Origin: Polytrichum commune
Lineage: Eukaryota > Streptophyta > Polytrichopsida > Polytrichales > Polytrichaceae
Assembly (NCBI GenBank): GCA_950295325.1
Contig: OX485808.1
Coordinates: forward strand, 13,146,501 to 13,210,500
DNA: 64,000 nt
Direction: 5' to 3'
The stretch's first letter is position 1. Each line of letters begins with the position of its first letter. A program made the translations under genes and the position numbers. The notes beneath the pieces were generated by a model. The model did no database searches. It saw nothing but the letters and a program-made list of their open reading frames with translations, and was not told the origin of the DNA. Positions 1-10,889 of the stretch are shown one piece after another.

Positions 1-1198
1 ATCCGGTGTCACAAAGCGCAGACTTGGTAGCCACCTGAGGAGTAGCTCATAACTTCTCATCAAAGCAGGCAGAAAAGAAAACCATAAACTTAATGCCACC
101 GTATCGCCTCCATTCTTTGCACCCACAATGTGGCATGAGCATAATAAATTGCTATCCACCAAAATTATTGGGACGTCCTGGCCAAGGCCAGCAGCTGAGA
201 GTGATGATCTTCTTCCCAGGGGTGACTTATTTGACATTATCAAACAACGTGGGGCCAAAGGCATTGTGTATTTTATTCATCGAGCCGATTTTTTTATGAT
301 AATTCTTGGAGGTAAATTAATGTGTAAAATACAGAGAATTGCAGATTATAACAAATGAAGTCTTATGCATAATATGAGCAATTCATTTGTTTTAGATCTA
401 ATCTATCTATCATAATAAAGAATGTATTGTGCACCTTGTAGTACACAATCCATGGATACTATGTGAATATAGGTGATGCATCCATTGTTCCATGACATTT
501 CTTTGTCGTTTGGGCAGGGTTAACTTTGTCATTGGGATGATGGGTTGTTTGGGTAGGGTTATACTTGTGATGATTGGTGCAACTAGTGTTCTTTCAATTT
601 ATCCTTTTACAGAGCCCCCCTAATGAGTCACCACCTCATGGTGAATCTCTAACAGTTTGGTAGGAATTGTCTTGTATATGCACACCCATGGAGGCTCATG
701 AGAAGTTAAGTTCTAAGATGTATTGTCCTTGTCTATTCAAGGCCCAAAGAGGTTTTAAGGCTTCTCCATCCCGGCTCACCACTTGGGCCCATAGCTCCAA
801 TGTCCATGTGCAACAACTTTTAAGAGCATGCATCTTCATGAGACACACACAAGATTTTCATGAATCACTTTTTCACATGTAGGACATTTTTTTGTCCGGG
901 GTCATCATAATTATCTAAGTTCTATTCTACATCATAAATTAATGTTTCGAGAAACACTACATAATATAAATGGGAAGGACATGGTGTTGAAATTCTTTGC
1001 ATTTGATATGGACCCTTCTCCTCTACCATAGAGGAGTAGCAATGGTCATTCTAATGTTATACGCCACACTTATCTCACAAAGGACCCTCCACCTTGACAT
1101 TTGCACTAGCAAGTGAACATTCTCGGGTGGAGATAACCACATAGGCACTCGCAATAATGCTCACTATTGAACCGACTACAATGATATTATATATGTAA
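1..1198. other. gene-less AT-rich leader of the window
   Basis: No open frame here looks coding: the longest are under 80 codons and lack codon bias, recognisable motifs or splice context. I see no tRNA and no clear element ends. The sequence is ordinary AT-rich intergenic DNA. Confidence 0.6.
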
Positions 1199-1200
1199 TG

Positions 1201-1231
<31 letters not shown>

Positions 1232-1238
1232 TATATAT
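1199..1238. repeat. (TA)n / TATATC microsatellite
   Basis: Alternating TATC and TA units, degenerate on the left and pure (TA)n on the right. It sits just upstream of a fragment (about 1240-1340) containing TTCCAATTAAGAAGAG. That phrase recurs near 9480, 49550 and 59270 and belongs to the main dispersed repeat family of this window. Confidence 0.9.
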
Positions 1239-1414
1239 GCCTAATCTTAGTGTGACATGTGTCCTTTGGGTGTCCTTTCTTCAATACTAGGCCTGCCATA
1301 TACAAGTTTCCAATTAAGAAGAGCGACCATATGAGGCCCACACACCTTGTATATTACCCTTGTCTATTCTAGCTCGGAACTTGAAGGAAGCAATTTTATA
1401 TAAGATGTAAGGGG

Positions 1415-1568
1415 CACTATGGAATCGCGGTTCCTTACCACTGATCTCTCTTCCAGTAGATGGTATTACGATCTATTACAATTAAAAACTTCCAATCCAA
1501 ATACATAGATTTCAAAAACTTGTTGAGTGGAAGAGAACTAGTGGTAAGGAACCCCGCTTCCTATAGTG
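1415..1568. mobile_element. short foldback MITE with ~40 bp inverted ends
   Basis: The left end (1415-1456) and the reverse complement of the right end (1527-1568) match over about 40 bp. Both begin CACTAT, share the core GGTTCCTTACCACT and finish CTCTTCCA. The spacer is about 70 bp and there is no coding capacity. CACTAT ends and the small size suggest a CACTA-type or unclassified MITE. I could not find a convincing target duplication. Confidence 0.75.
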
Positions 1569-2039
1569 GATGCACAACAAGCATATGCGTCCTTGACAAT
1601 TGACATGTATCACTAAAAAACGATATACATCATTTAAAAAAAAAATGTAAATCTACCACAACTCTTGATTTGCGGGAAAAAAATCAGTGACGTAAATCGA
1701 TCATTGCCTAAGACTCATGCGTTGGTAGCGTTGCTGCTTCAGATGTCAATGGCATGTTCATGAGAGACCTAAGAAACTGCCGATGTGCTGACAGTTTGGT
1801 GGTGTTGCAAGTGAGGATTGAAACGCGGGCTTTAATGAGCACCTCCTTTGGTTGGTCGGAGCTTGAGAGGTGTCACGGTTTCAAAAAGCCTCCCTGACAT
1901 ACATCGACCCAAGTATGTGTATACAAGTTTATTGCAACAGACGAGGTCAATGTATCATAATGGTTGGTATGTTTGACTCCACGAACTCTCACCTACCATG
2001 ATATCAGTGTGCACAAATTTATGTGGTTTCTGGCAGCCT

Positions 2040-2290
2040 TGCTTCAAACCCAGTTTGGGCAAAACTGGTTGAGATCCTAGTAGTGTTTGCAAGTCCAACC
2101 GGTTACATGTTGACGACATCCTCTGGTTTTCCTTTATTAAATTGGGGTATATTCTATAGATTCCTCTAAAACGATCAGTAATTCTCCTGCAGTCTTGAAC
2201 TTCAGCCGGTTATTTCTCAAACTCAACCGGTTCATCTGTAACTAACTGCCGGTTCTCCCCCATCATAGAACCCACAGGTCCAACATACTC
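2040..2290 (+). repeat. dispersed repeat R2 (CCGGTT-rich), copy 1
   Basis: A block of about 250 bp with several CCGGTT / AACCGG words and the landmarks GAGATCCTAGTAGTG, TTGACGACATC and TCCTCTAAAACGATC in fixed order. Further copies lie at about 10100-10300 and 10305-10505 on this strand and at about 34450-34690 inverted. No protein is encoded and ends are not resolved. It could be part of an LTR or a SINE/MITE body. Confidence 0.7.
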
Positions 2291-2344
2291 CACCAAATTC
2301 ACAATTGGATAGTCACGAGGAACTTTTGATGCTATTCAGTTACT

Positions 2345-2680
2345 AAGGTAGACGTGCCTAATTCGGCTACTTATCTTAATCGGACACCTGTATTTGAATG
2401 GTATGTGGTTTGTTGTGGTTCCTTGAACATACATTTAAAAGAACACGTATTCAAAAGAGATTGGATTGCGTGCTCACAAACTGATGTGCATTCTAGATTC
2501 GATAGTCAATGTAATTGGGAGGATCTATATGATCAATTGGATTGCATACTCCAATTTTTTTTGAGAAAAGTGACTATGGCCTTGTTTTGGATTTGCTTAA
2601 CCATTGCATACTAATTGTGTGCTTCATATCTTAGGAGAAATGGTCTAGTTGGGAAAAGTAACCATTTAAGACCCATCTAC
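2345..2680 (+). mobile_element. dispersed repeat R1, near-complete copy with inverted termini
   Basis: This is the commonest repeat of the window. It opens with AAGGTAGACGTGCCTAA and closes with a sequence whose reverse complement reads TTAGGTAGATGGGTCTTAA, so it has roughly 17 bp imperfect inverted ends like a MITE. Body landmarks in order are CGGACACCTGTATTTGAATG, AGAGATTGGATT, CATTCTAGATTCGATAGTCA, GGGAGGATCTATATGATCA and a TTGGATTTGCTTAACCAT block. Short open frames inside it do not survive between copies. Confidence 0.75.
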
Positions 2681-2699
2681 CTAACTTGATGCATAACAT

Positions 2700-3307
2700 T
2701 ATCCAACTCTATGGTTGAGTTCCGTTTCTATATTTAGCATCTGACATGGATCTCCAATGTCTTACATCCATGGAAAGAAACTTAGATGATAGGAAGAAAG
2801 TGGCTCTGGTATGGATAGTATGAATAGTGCCAAAATATTCAATGAATAGCGATGCTATGAATAGTATTCTCAATGAAAAATGTCGGTATGAACAATGTTC
2901 CTATGAATACTGCCAAGATGAACAAATGCTTCATGTGAATAGTGTTGGGACTATAACTCCACTCAAATTTATAAGTGTCAACCTGAATGTACGAATAGTA
3001 ACCAGACATTACTACTTTATGCGCATGGGGGAGGGGGGGTGCATAATATAATTGTTGGTTTCTAGGATTAGTGGAATTGACCCACATGGTTGAATAATGT
3101 TATGTGCCCTACAAGTGTTGAGAAGTCATTTAGAGACTTGACACAACTTATAGTGCAATGATGGTGAAACTCAAGGCTTGATGAATGTTCTCACATGGAT
3201 TGATTTATCGCTAATATAAAAAAATTCTTTCTTTTGTTCATCTAGAATTTACTCCAATCTATTCATATCATTACAAGGAATATGGGTTATTGCCATTGGT
3301 TCTTTGT
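2700..3307. other. intergenic, no supported feature
   Basis: Overlapping short open frames occur on both strands (2827-3087) with no family resemblance. The run of (T)GAATAG / ATGAATA phrases at 2820-2950 is low complexity. Nothing else is supported. Confidence 0.5.
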
Positions 3308-3384
3308 CACTACAATGTAAATTTTAGGTATCAATTTTTTTTTTTGGTACTAAGAACTAGAGACCTAAAATCTATCTCATAGTG
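3308..3384. mobile_element. tiny CACTA-like foldback
   Basis: CACTACAATGTAAATTTTAGGT at the left pairs with a right arm ending ACCTAAAATCTATCTCATAGTG, about 22 bp each with a few mismatches, around a poly-T core. CACTA...TAGTG termini suggest a CACTA-derived MITE, but the flanking 3-mers do not match. Confidence 0.5.
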
Positions 3385-3490
3385 GTAGTGGACATTGTGC
3401 TTCTTACTATGGTGCATGATGTATGATGTGTGTGTGAAATAAATTATGCTTGGTGGGGCTTGGAAGACAAGAAGTAATTATTTCCCTTAG

Positions 3491-3590
3491 TACCCCTCCA
3501 GTTTTCTGAGTGCGGAATCATTTAGACTAATCAACTTTAGAGCCCCTCCAGGTTTCTGAGTGAGGAATCGTTTAGACTAATCAAATTACT
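3491..3590 (+). repeat. two-copy 50 bp tandem duplication
   Basis: Copy one starts TACCCCTCCAGTTTTCTGAG and copy two, 50 bp later, starts AGCCCCTCCAGGTTTCTGAG. Both run into GAATCRTTTAGACTAATCAA. Only a few substitutions separate them. Confidence 0.85.
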
Positions 3591-3599
3591 TGTAAGTCT

Positions 3600-5300
3600 T
3601 GCTTTCTCTTTGATTAAATTGTGAATGCAAATAGTTATTGAGTGATAGTATCTTGCAATAATATACATGATTGTACACCAACATTCCCATCATTATAACA
3701 ATTACCTGACCAACCCTTACGAATCAAGATCAACATGAAACCCCAATAGAATTTTTTGGCAAGTCTGTCGTGGCCTACAAAGTCCAGTCTAGTGCTCCCT
3801 ATATTTTTCAAGTTCCCTCCAAGTTAAAAATTGAACACACACATATTCTTGATGCATCGGTGATCCGAATCGCGTCTCCAATATTGGACTCAAGATTCAC
3901 TATCATGACGGAACCATATTTCAAATATATTCCAATATCATCACCATTATTGTCAATTCAATCTGTTGGAACACTTCAATTAGGACTAAGCAGTGGTTGC
4001 CAAAACGTGGGGTTAAGTACAGAGTACCTCAATGCATGTGCGGAGAACGCCTCGTCAAAGCCTCATCACAACTTCTGAATTCATATTCCAACATTGATGT
4101 CTTATATTTAATCACAACAAACGACAACATTAAATCAATGCCTACCAAATATACGATTGCGATTTTGATATTCTGCAACGACTTTTACATAGTTGCAAGA
4201 GCTAAGAGGTTGAACTCCAATAATCATTCAACAAAACCACAAGGACGAACTGGACCTAATTATGGTCGGTTGGGGGAAAAGAACTTGAACCCATGATCTC
4301 ATGGGAAATTTTGTCCAATATCCATTAGAAATACTGTAACCTACAATGTGGACCTGTGTCAGAATCAAGAGCTGGATTAATATTCAATGAATCGTAATTT
4401 AGCTAAATGTTGAACTAACACTGAACAGAGGTTGATTATTTTGCAAGGTACTACTATATATCAACGCTGACTCAGTTACTGAACATTACACGTCGCTGGT
4501 GGCTTGTAATTTGAGATGCTCTGAAGCCACTAGACTCGAGCTGTGCGAGAGCAATAAAGGCGAAGGTGGTTCATCATTGCACAGAACTTGCATCTAGCAA
4601 ACCATGTGAATTCGGGTGGTTCCAGGTTTGTACGCAGCGTGATTCCAGCACTCAATTATAAGTTAATTATACTCAAAGGACCGAACTCTTCGACGATTGA
4701 ACCTTATGTTGGGACACCTGTGTCCCAAGTAAATCAGAGCCTACTTAATGATTGGTTTTTGTGGTTGTAAGTGTTTGAAAATAAAAACCAACATGTTATT
4801 TCAAACATTAATGTGTGCACAAGTAGTCGAGATAATCTCAACGTTGCTTTGATCGCCTTTAACAGATCATTTTTGATGTTGACACGGGTTTTATGCGAGA
4901 ACCGGTGTATCGTGGGACACCGGTGTCCTGCCAAAAGGTTCATTTGCGGGAATAATAGGATCTCAAGCTTCCCGGCTAAGTAGTGGCTTCATGAGCCTAG
5001 TCACGGGAAAGGAAGAGGTGATATTCACCCTTAAATGCATGGGCGATCACAAACGTGGCCGATTTTTGGTTTAAAGGACAAAATCTTTATTGGAGATACT
5101 CTTTTCACAAGATGTTTGAGTTAGGTTACGATGCATCTTTCGATCGTTGGGATTGAGAAAAAAAAATTCACTTATGTATAGATTCTACACTATTGAGAAT
5201 TTTTTAAAATAAGTGTTCGAAATGCAAACTCAATTTTAGGATGCTTCAATCATGTGCCTCTTGTAACTTTCCCCTGCAACTTTTTACCAAGTATTGAATA
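3600..5300. other. intergenic; weak tRNA-like B box only
   Basis: Open frames of up to about 100 codons at 3770-4296 overlap each other in different frames and show no recognisable protein. At about 4276-4300 the minus strand reads like a Pol III B box (GGGTTCAAGTTC), but no A box or cloverleaf can be drawn. Two GGGACACC-GTGTCC near-palindromes occur at about 4711 and 4914. Confidence 0.4.
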
Positions 5301-5317
5301 CATGCTATCTCTACCAC

Positions 5318-5581
5318 GATGAAGTTTTGGGTGAAATCTTATGCTTAAAGTGTAATTATTTCCAATTTTATATTTTTTACATGTAAAAAATCATAACTAA
5401 TCCAAATATGGTCTAATCGTGTTGAAGTTTACTCATAGCTTCAATGTACGATGAAGTTTTGGGTGAAATCTTATGCTTAAAGTGTATTTATTTCCAATCT
5501 TATATTTTTTACATGTAAAAAATCATAACTAATCCAAATATGGTCTAATTGTGTTGAAGTTTATTTATAGCATCAATGTAC
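5318..5581 (+). repeat. 132 bp tandem duplication
   Basis: Two head-to-tail copies, 5318-5449 and 5450-5581, start GATGAAGTTTTGGGTGAAAT and contain TTTTTTACATGTAAAAAATC, itself a near-palindrome. There are about eight differences between copies, so the duplication is fairly recent. No coding content. Confidence 0.9.
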
Positions 5582-5929
5582 ATTTTCTTACTTATGTAGG
5601 ATTTTACTTTAGAATTGCACCTCTTCAAGCACCTCTTTCAACTCGACGTCTAGTATGTGATTATTTAAACTTGTCAAGTACTTATAGAAAAAAAATGGGA
5701 GGAAAATCTTCAATTTGAGTTCACCTAACTTTTGCAATCTCATGAGCTTTGATTATGAAACTTGAAAAGATATTAATCCTTGTGATCACTAATTTGCAAT
5801 TAATGAGTGGATGAGACAATTCTTGGTATAATCCAATGGTCAAAATTGTCTACTGGAAGTGCCCACAATTGGGCCACATGTCCTTTAAGTAGGATTTGTT
5901 TAATACAATGTGCAAGTTTTATTGCTCCT

Positions 5930-6440
5930 TTGGTAAGATGACTTCACAAAACTGCAAACTCAATGTCATGAAGGTTCCAAGCTAGTTCATGAACCTTCCC
6001 ACCAATGTCATTGAAGTGTTCTACCAATTTCATGAGCCTTTTGAATTAGCTCATGGATCTTCTAAACTGACTTGACACCTCAATTTTATGATAGTGGACT
6101 TTTACCTCTAGCAACTTCATGAATCTTTCAAACCAATTTCATAAATCGTTTCTCACTGATATGTGGTTTTTGTGTTCTCAACTTCTCAACTTCTTGCCTC
6201 CTCGTTTCACATTCTTTGCCTTCTCATTGTTCATTGGTTCCTCTTTGTTTTGTGTTCACCTAGAAGCCTCTAGCCTTGACATTGATTTTGGTAGAGCTAG
6301 CCGTGGGGAACAATCAGGAGAATCATATATATATATGATGTGCCATTCTTTGTGAAATAAAAGTATACAATTCATGAAATTGATTTTGTGAAGTTGTGAA
6401 TATGGGTACCAAATCACGACATTGTTCACAACATGTAGTG
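5930..6440 (+). repeat. dispersed repeat R4, copy 1 (inverted partner at 63.1 kb)
   Basis: Rich in TTCATGAA words (GGTTCCAAGCTAGTTCATGA, CTAGCAACTTCATGAATCTT, CTTCTCATTGTTCATTGGTT). The same phrases in the same order appear reverse-complemented at about 63100-63745. The copies differ by indels and by unrelated inserts, so they are old. No element ends or domains were found. Confidence 0.75.
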
Positions 6441-6869
6441 AAAGTGGTCGAAAGTTCAAGTTAAATTGGTTGTCTATGTAGTGAACTTGGTTCACGATTC
6501 CAATGAAATTGATAGAACTTGCTGCTAAATTGGGCTGTGAAATCATGAAATTGAGTTTGCGCTTCTGTGAATTCATCTTACGAATGGCGTAAATCATGCA
6601 TGACGTTACAAACAAGAGGTATCCAGGGATGAGTGCAGTATGATCCAGATGGTTTGAAGAAGACTGAAACTGGAGACAGTTACATGTACCTTAATAATCA
6701 GCCCCCACTGAGCGTCAGGTCAGCTGCATCAATCCGTCACCATGGAGTCATTTCAGAACATGTCTTCTTGTGAAGCTCATTCAATGCATGGCCAGGCTTC
6801 TGCCGATAAGTAAGTGGAGCCAAAACTTACCACACCCTTTCCGGAAGCCTCTGGCATTCGACCTTCTTA

Positions 6870-7962
6870 GGGTGAGTTTTTATGTAGGTCGCTCACCCAC
6901 CAAATTCTAGTGTGAATAAGGGTAAACTCGTCCAAATGTAGAGGGAATTTAGTGGGGTAGCGTTTGTATGTGCCAAACTAGCTGCTCCCAACTTCTCAAA
7001 TCATGGCCCACCTATTAACCTCTTCTTCTCAGTTATCAAGGATGGAGTTCTAGACCACCGTTGGTTCTCTTGAGTCTTCAACCGGTATTAATCTTTCATT
7101 GAACAACACTTGTAGGTTTGTGATTCTTTAGTGGGCGCATGGAAGTCTAGCGGCCCGTGTCCATGGCTCTCCACATTCTAGTGGACCGCTAGAACGTGGT
7201 TGGAACACGATATTCAATATTTTGAGAGAGTGGGATCCTCTCAAAATAATATTGGCCATTTGGACACCTAAAAGTCATGTTAGGTTGATAAATACTAGAT
7301 TATACTTCAGACGTGTAGTTTCCATTAAAATGAGAGTATGTTAAGCTGGGAAATTGACTCATTTAGGTTGAGTCGACCTAAATGAGGACAATATTTTGTC
7401 AATTTAGGTTGAGTCGACCTAAATGAGGACATTATGTTGTCAATTTAGGTTGAGTCGACCTAAATGAGGACAATTATGTTAGTCAATTTAGGTTGAGTCG
7501 ACCTAAATGAGGACATTATGTTGTCAATTTAGGTTGATTCGACCTAAATGAGGACAATTATGTTAGTCAATTTAGGTTGAGTCGACCTAAATGAGGACAA
7601 TATGTTAGTCAATTTAGGTTGAGTCGACCTAAACGAGGACAATATGTTGTCAATTTAGGTTGAGTCGACCTAAATGAGTCGATTTCCGAGCTTAACATAC
7701 TCTCATTTTAATGGAAACTACGGTGGAATTTACGGCGGAAAATCAAATGTTATTTTTTTACTTGTACTCTACAACTTTCCAGTGGTTTTCATTTCATTCT
7801 TGGATTAATAGTTTGCTTTATGTACTCTCAATTCACTGGAAAACTCTCATTTTAATGAATATTGTGTTTTGGATGGTGGCTTGTGCTTAACTACATGTGA
7901 ACACCTCCGACCCACTGGTATCTAGAATCTAGTGGGTGAGTGGCCTACATGGAAACTCACCC
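6870..7962. mobile_element. PIF/Harbinger-like non-autonomous element, 1.09 kb
   Basis: The left end starts GGGTGAGTTTTTATGTAGG and the right end is its inverted counterpart, finishing CCTACATGGAAACTCACCC. The inverted similarity continues inward (CTCACCCAC.A.ATTCTAG) for about 45 bp. The element is flanked by TTA on both sides (6867-6869 and 7963-7965). A 3 bp TTA/TAA duplication with G-rich termini is the signature of PIF/Harbinger and Tourist-type elements. No transposase frame exists inside. A second nested inverted pair (about 7315-7355 and 7690-7728, GTAGTTTCCATTAAAATGAG) brackets an array of hairpin repeats. Confidence 0.8.
7362..7675 (+). repeat. eight-unit array of palindromic 41-43 bp repeats
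   Basis: Unit cores start at 7362, 7403, 7444, 7487, 7528, 7571, 7613 and 7654, so the spacing is 41-43 bp. Each core has the form TTTAGGTTGAGTCGACCTAA, in which TTTAGGT pairs with ACCTAAA around a central GTCGAC (a SalI-type palindrome). Two cores carry single changes (GATTCG, AAACGAG). Spacers alternate between a few near-identical forms (GAGGACAATTATGTTAGTCA and shorter ones). Each unit can form a hairpin, and the whole array lies inside the inverted pair of the host element. Confidence 0.95.
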
Positions 7963-8639
7963 TTAGTCAACACAGTAGCCTGGTAACAAAAACTTCGTCC
8001 TAGAAATCAAAATGCCAAAAACATTTTTTTTTGATTGTATGAACTAGAATTTAAAGTAAATATGCACACAAGACTTGTCCAAATTAATAATGCATAGAGA
8101 GTATTTTTTGCACAGTTGAGACACGCACATTGGATAACAAAATATTTCAAAGAAGAAACTAAAAGATTATGATGAAAATCCCAATTATATATATTATTGT
8201 GAGAATCAATATGATCAAATATTCCCTCTAAATATGCATTTCCACACACATGACACTAGTTGCATGCAACTAACACGTGCTACACCAAGAGATGCAATCA
8301 CATCTAGAAGTAGTTGCTGTCATTTCTATCATGGGGTTGATATAAGTGCACATGTAGAATTTTATTTCGTCTAGAACTCGTGAATAAGTATAGGTTTACT
8401 TGAATTATAGTTTATGGCCCCTTTCCACTAGAGCTTGAGTTGAGAGTTCAAACTTGTGATTTTTGCAAGTTTGATGCTTGGATTTGACAAGCTTTCATTC
8501 AAATCTCAAATGTCAGTCTTAATTTTAGGGTATGTATTGGTTTTGAGCAATAGACCTATCAAGTATACTTACTTGGGTGGGAAAAAAATTGGACCATCAT
8601 TGTACCAATCAACATGCCAACAAAATAACAAATAGACCC

Positions 8640-8664
8640 AGAATTTTACCCCCCCCCCCCCCCC
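8640..8664. repeat. poly-C tract
   Basis: About sixteen consecutive C residues in otherwise AT-rich DNA. Similar homopolymers occur at 22139 and 43270 (C) and at about 45739 (G). Confidence 0.9.
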
Positions 8665-8879
8665 GCCCCGGTTGTTTGGTTACCTATAGGGACTACCTTT
8701 GATAGGAGGCAATAGCACTTATCCCATAGTAAACCTGTCTTGGGTTCACATATGAGCTTGCGGCTATGATAAAGGCGGAATATCTCTCATTCACGCCAAT
8801 CCTAGAAGTTGGTATTGTCTCGCTCTCCAAGAGAGTCCAAAGGGCCTATGAGAACACTTAAAGAGAAAGAGAATTGTTA

Positions 8880-10025
8880 AAATTCACATGTTTGAATAAC
8901 CTTTGCATCTCCATTCCAAATTGTTCTTGAATTTGAAATGACAACCTTCACTATACAATTTGCAATTGCAAACCACATTCAAGACAATTCCCAACACAAT
9001 CCAACATATGAAGTTGTATGTGGAGTTGGAATTGCCCACAATAGGGCTACCAACTAGTACTTTACATAGTGTTGGTTTTAGGTTATGTGATGGTTTGAGT
9101 ATGCCTAGACCTAAATTAGACATACTTGCTACTTGAGTGGAACAATTAATTATGGATCATCATGTGAGGGGTTGTAAGGTATCATTGGCCCTATTGTGGG
9201 CATTCTTGACTTCCAACTCCACTTAGAACTTTGGCCATTGAATCGGACTTAACTCATCTCATTCAATTTACAATTGCAAGCCACGATTATCATTTCAAGT
9301 TTCAAAATTGGAGTTGAAGTACAAAATCAAGAGAGGTCAAAGTGAAGATTCTCTTCCTCTTGAAGTGATCACATAGAATCTCCTTTTAATTGTGAACCTA
9401 AAATGTGTCTCTAATTTGAACACATAGTCCAATCTCATTGTCATAAGTGTTGTTTTGTTACCTTGCCATATAGGACTGGGTGTCCAATTAAGAAGAGTTA
9501 GGTTGTTCACCTTTTTGGGGGTTTTGTGGTTCCATTGGGTTTCACCCAAGGGAGTTTCCCCGCTCTCTTTTTCAAGTCCAGGTGGCCTTGTATTTTTTTT
9601 AGGCAATGAAATAGTATCTTGTTTCATTTTCCTCAAGAAAAAATTGAGGTACGCATAAGGTACGCATAAGGTACTTGATGGGTGTTAAATGGTTTATTTT
9701 TCCAACTGGCTTACTTCTTCTAGGATATGGAACACAAGATTAGTACGAGATGGCTAGTAAATATAAATCAAGACCATTGTGACTTTCCTCACAATATCTG
9801 CAGCTCATATGAATATCTTGTTCATAATAAAAGTGAAAATCCCGTGCTCATTTTTAAGTGGTCAATGTATAGGTCCCTCCAACAATGTTCACTATCAAAC
9901 CTAGAACGAAAATTAGATTTAGAACATACAGTCAAATCTCTTTTAAACATATTCCTTTTGGTGTCCATTCTTGAAGCCGCACCAAACCACATACCATTCA
10001 AATGTAGGTGTCATAAAAAAAGGTA
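8880..10025 (-). repeat. cluster of degenerate R1-family and associated repeats, minus orientation
   Basis: Contains, in reverse orientation, R1 landmarks: the CAATTAAGAAGAG phrase near 9480, CATAGTCCAATCTC near 9425, and GCTCATATGAATATCTTG near 9802 with AATGTTCACTATCAA near 9885. It also contains a repeated block with GTTGGAATTGCCCACAATAG (near 9024) that recurs near 9190, 33020 and 49420. Open frames at 9337-9658 and 9727-10026 lie wholly in repeat sequence and are not conserved, so I do not call genes. Confidence 0.6.
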
Positions 10026-10089
10026 ACTAAATAATGGTTGTCTACCTTGCTTTCAATAAAAACCTTCAAGCAGTTTCCAAGCCCTTTAG

Positions 10090-10300
10090 TGGTAGGGGAG
10101 ATTTTTGGACATAATCAGTCTAGATCCTAGTGTTTCCAAGTCCAACCACTACACGTTGACATCTTTTGGTTTTTATTGATTTATTTAAGGTATATTCTAT
10201 AAACTCCTCTAAAACGATCCATAAATTTCCTATTGTCCTGAACTTTGAACCAGCTATCCCTCAAACTCATTCAGCTCATCTCTAACTTGCAGTCAGCGCT
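10090..10300 (+). repeat. dispersed repeat R2, copy 2
   Basis: Aligns with the block at 2040-2290 through GATCCTAGTGTTTCCAAGTC, TTGACATCTTTTGG, CCTCTAAAACGATCCATAAA and a TCTCTAACTTGCAG end. It has lost most CCGGTT words (CCACTAC and CAGCT replace them), so it is older than copy 3, which follows directly. Confidence 0.65.
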
Positions 10301-10304
10301 CCCC

Positions 10305-10505
10305 AGTGTCTGGGGAGATTTTTGGGCATAGTCGATCGATATCCTAGTGCTTCCAAGTCGAACCGGTTACGTGTTGACATTGTTCGGTTTTTCTTTTTTA
10401 AATTGAGGTATATTCCCTGGATTCCTCTAAAATGATGGGAAATTTTCCTCAAGTCTTGAACTTCAACCGGTTCATCTGCAGAGTCTAGCAGCCGGTTCTA
10501 CATGG
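10305..10505 (+). repeat. dispersed repeat R2, copy 3, upstream of the extensin-like gene
   Basis: Direct tandem neighbour of copy 2, with the landmarks GATATCCTAGTGCTTCCAAG, GAACCGGTTACGTGTTGACA, CCTCTAAAATGATGGG and GCAGCCGGTTCTACATGGAA. It ends about 180 bp before the TATA box of the wall-protein gene, so it forms the distal promoter of that gene. The AACCGGTT words resemble MYB-type binding sites, but I have no evidence that they act here. Confidence 0.65.
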
Positions 10506-10684
10506 AACATGGAAGGATGGGTTCATTTGTTCCCCATCCTTCCATGTGGCCATCCTCACTGGCGGCAGTTAATGCGTCGAACCACTGGAGCATGCATGAG
10601 CAGCTTCCTCTGCATTGACAGTCACAGATTCAAGGCCAAGTCTAGCTGGGCAGTGAGTGAGGAGCTAGTTTCCACTCCACTGCT

Positions 10685-10694
10685 TATATATATA
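10685..10694 (+). promoter_or_regulatory. TATA box of the 10890 gene
   Basis: TATATATATA lies about 200 bp before the ATG. That would put the transcript start near 10715-10725 and give a leader of about 170 nt. The DNA around it is markedly more GC-rich than its surroundings, as expected at a gene start. Confidence 0.6.
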
Positions 10695-10889
10695 CACATG
10701 AACCTCCACTGCACTTCATCAGCACTTCACCCCACTCCATCCATCGGCAAGTTCAGTGCGAGCTGAACTGAACTGCGCTGATCAGTCGACTTACTTAACT
10801 TCAGCGTCAGTGTGTCGGATCAGTAGCTGCAAGCCAACCGCAGGAGGTGCAGCAAGCAGTAGCAAGGCTAGTTGTGGAATAGAGTACTG

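Noticed and set aside
4270..4330. tRNA-like GGGTTCAAGTTC on the minus strand
   Set aside because: No matching A box, stems or CCA-end pairing; a B-box-like word alone is not evidence for a tRNA or SINE.
7362..7675. Regularly spaced direct repeats resembling a CRISPR array
   Set aside because: The spacers are near-identical to each other and the repeats are self-palindromic within a plant transposable element; this is not a CRISPR array.
9337..10026. Frames of about 99 codons within reverse R1 copies
   Set aside because: Other copies of the same repeat do not keep these frames.
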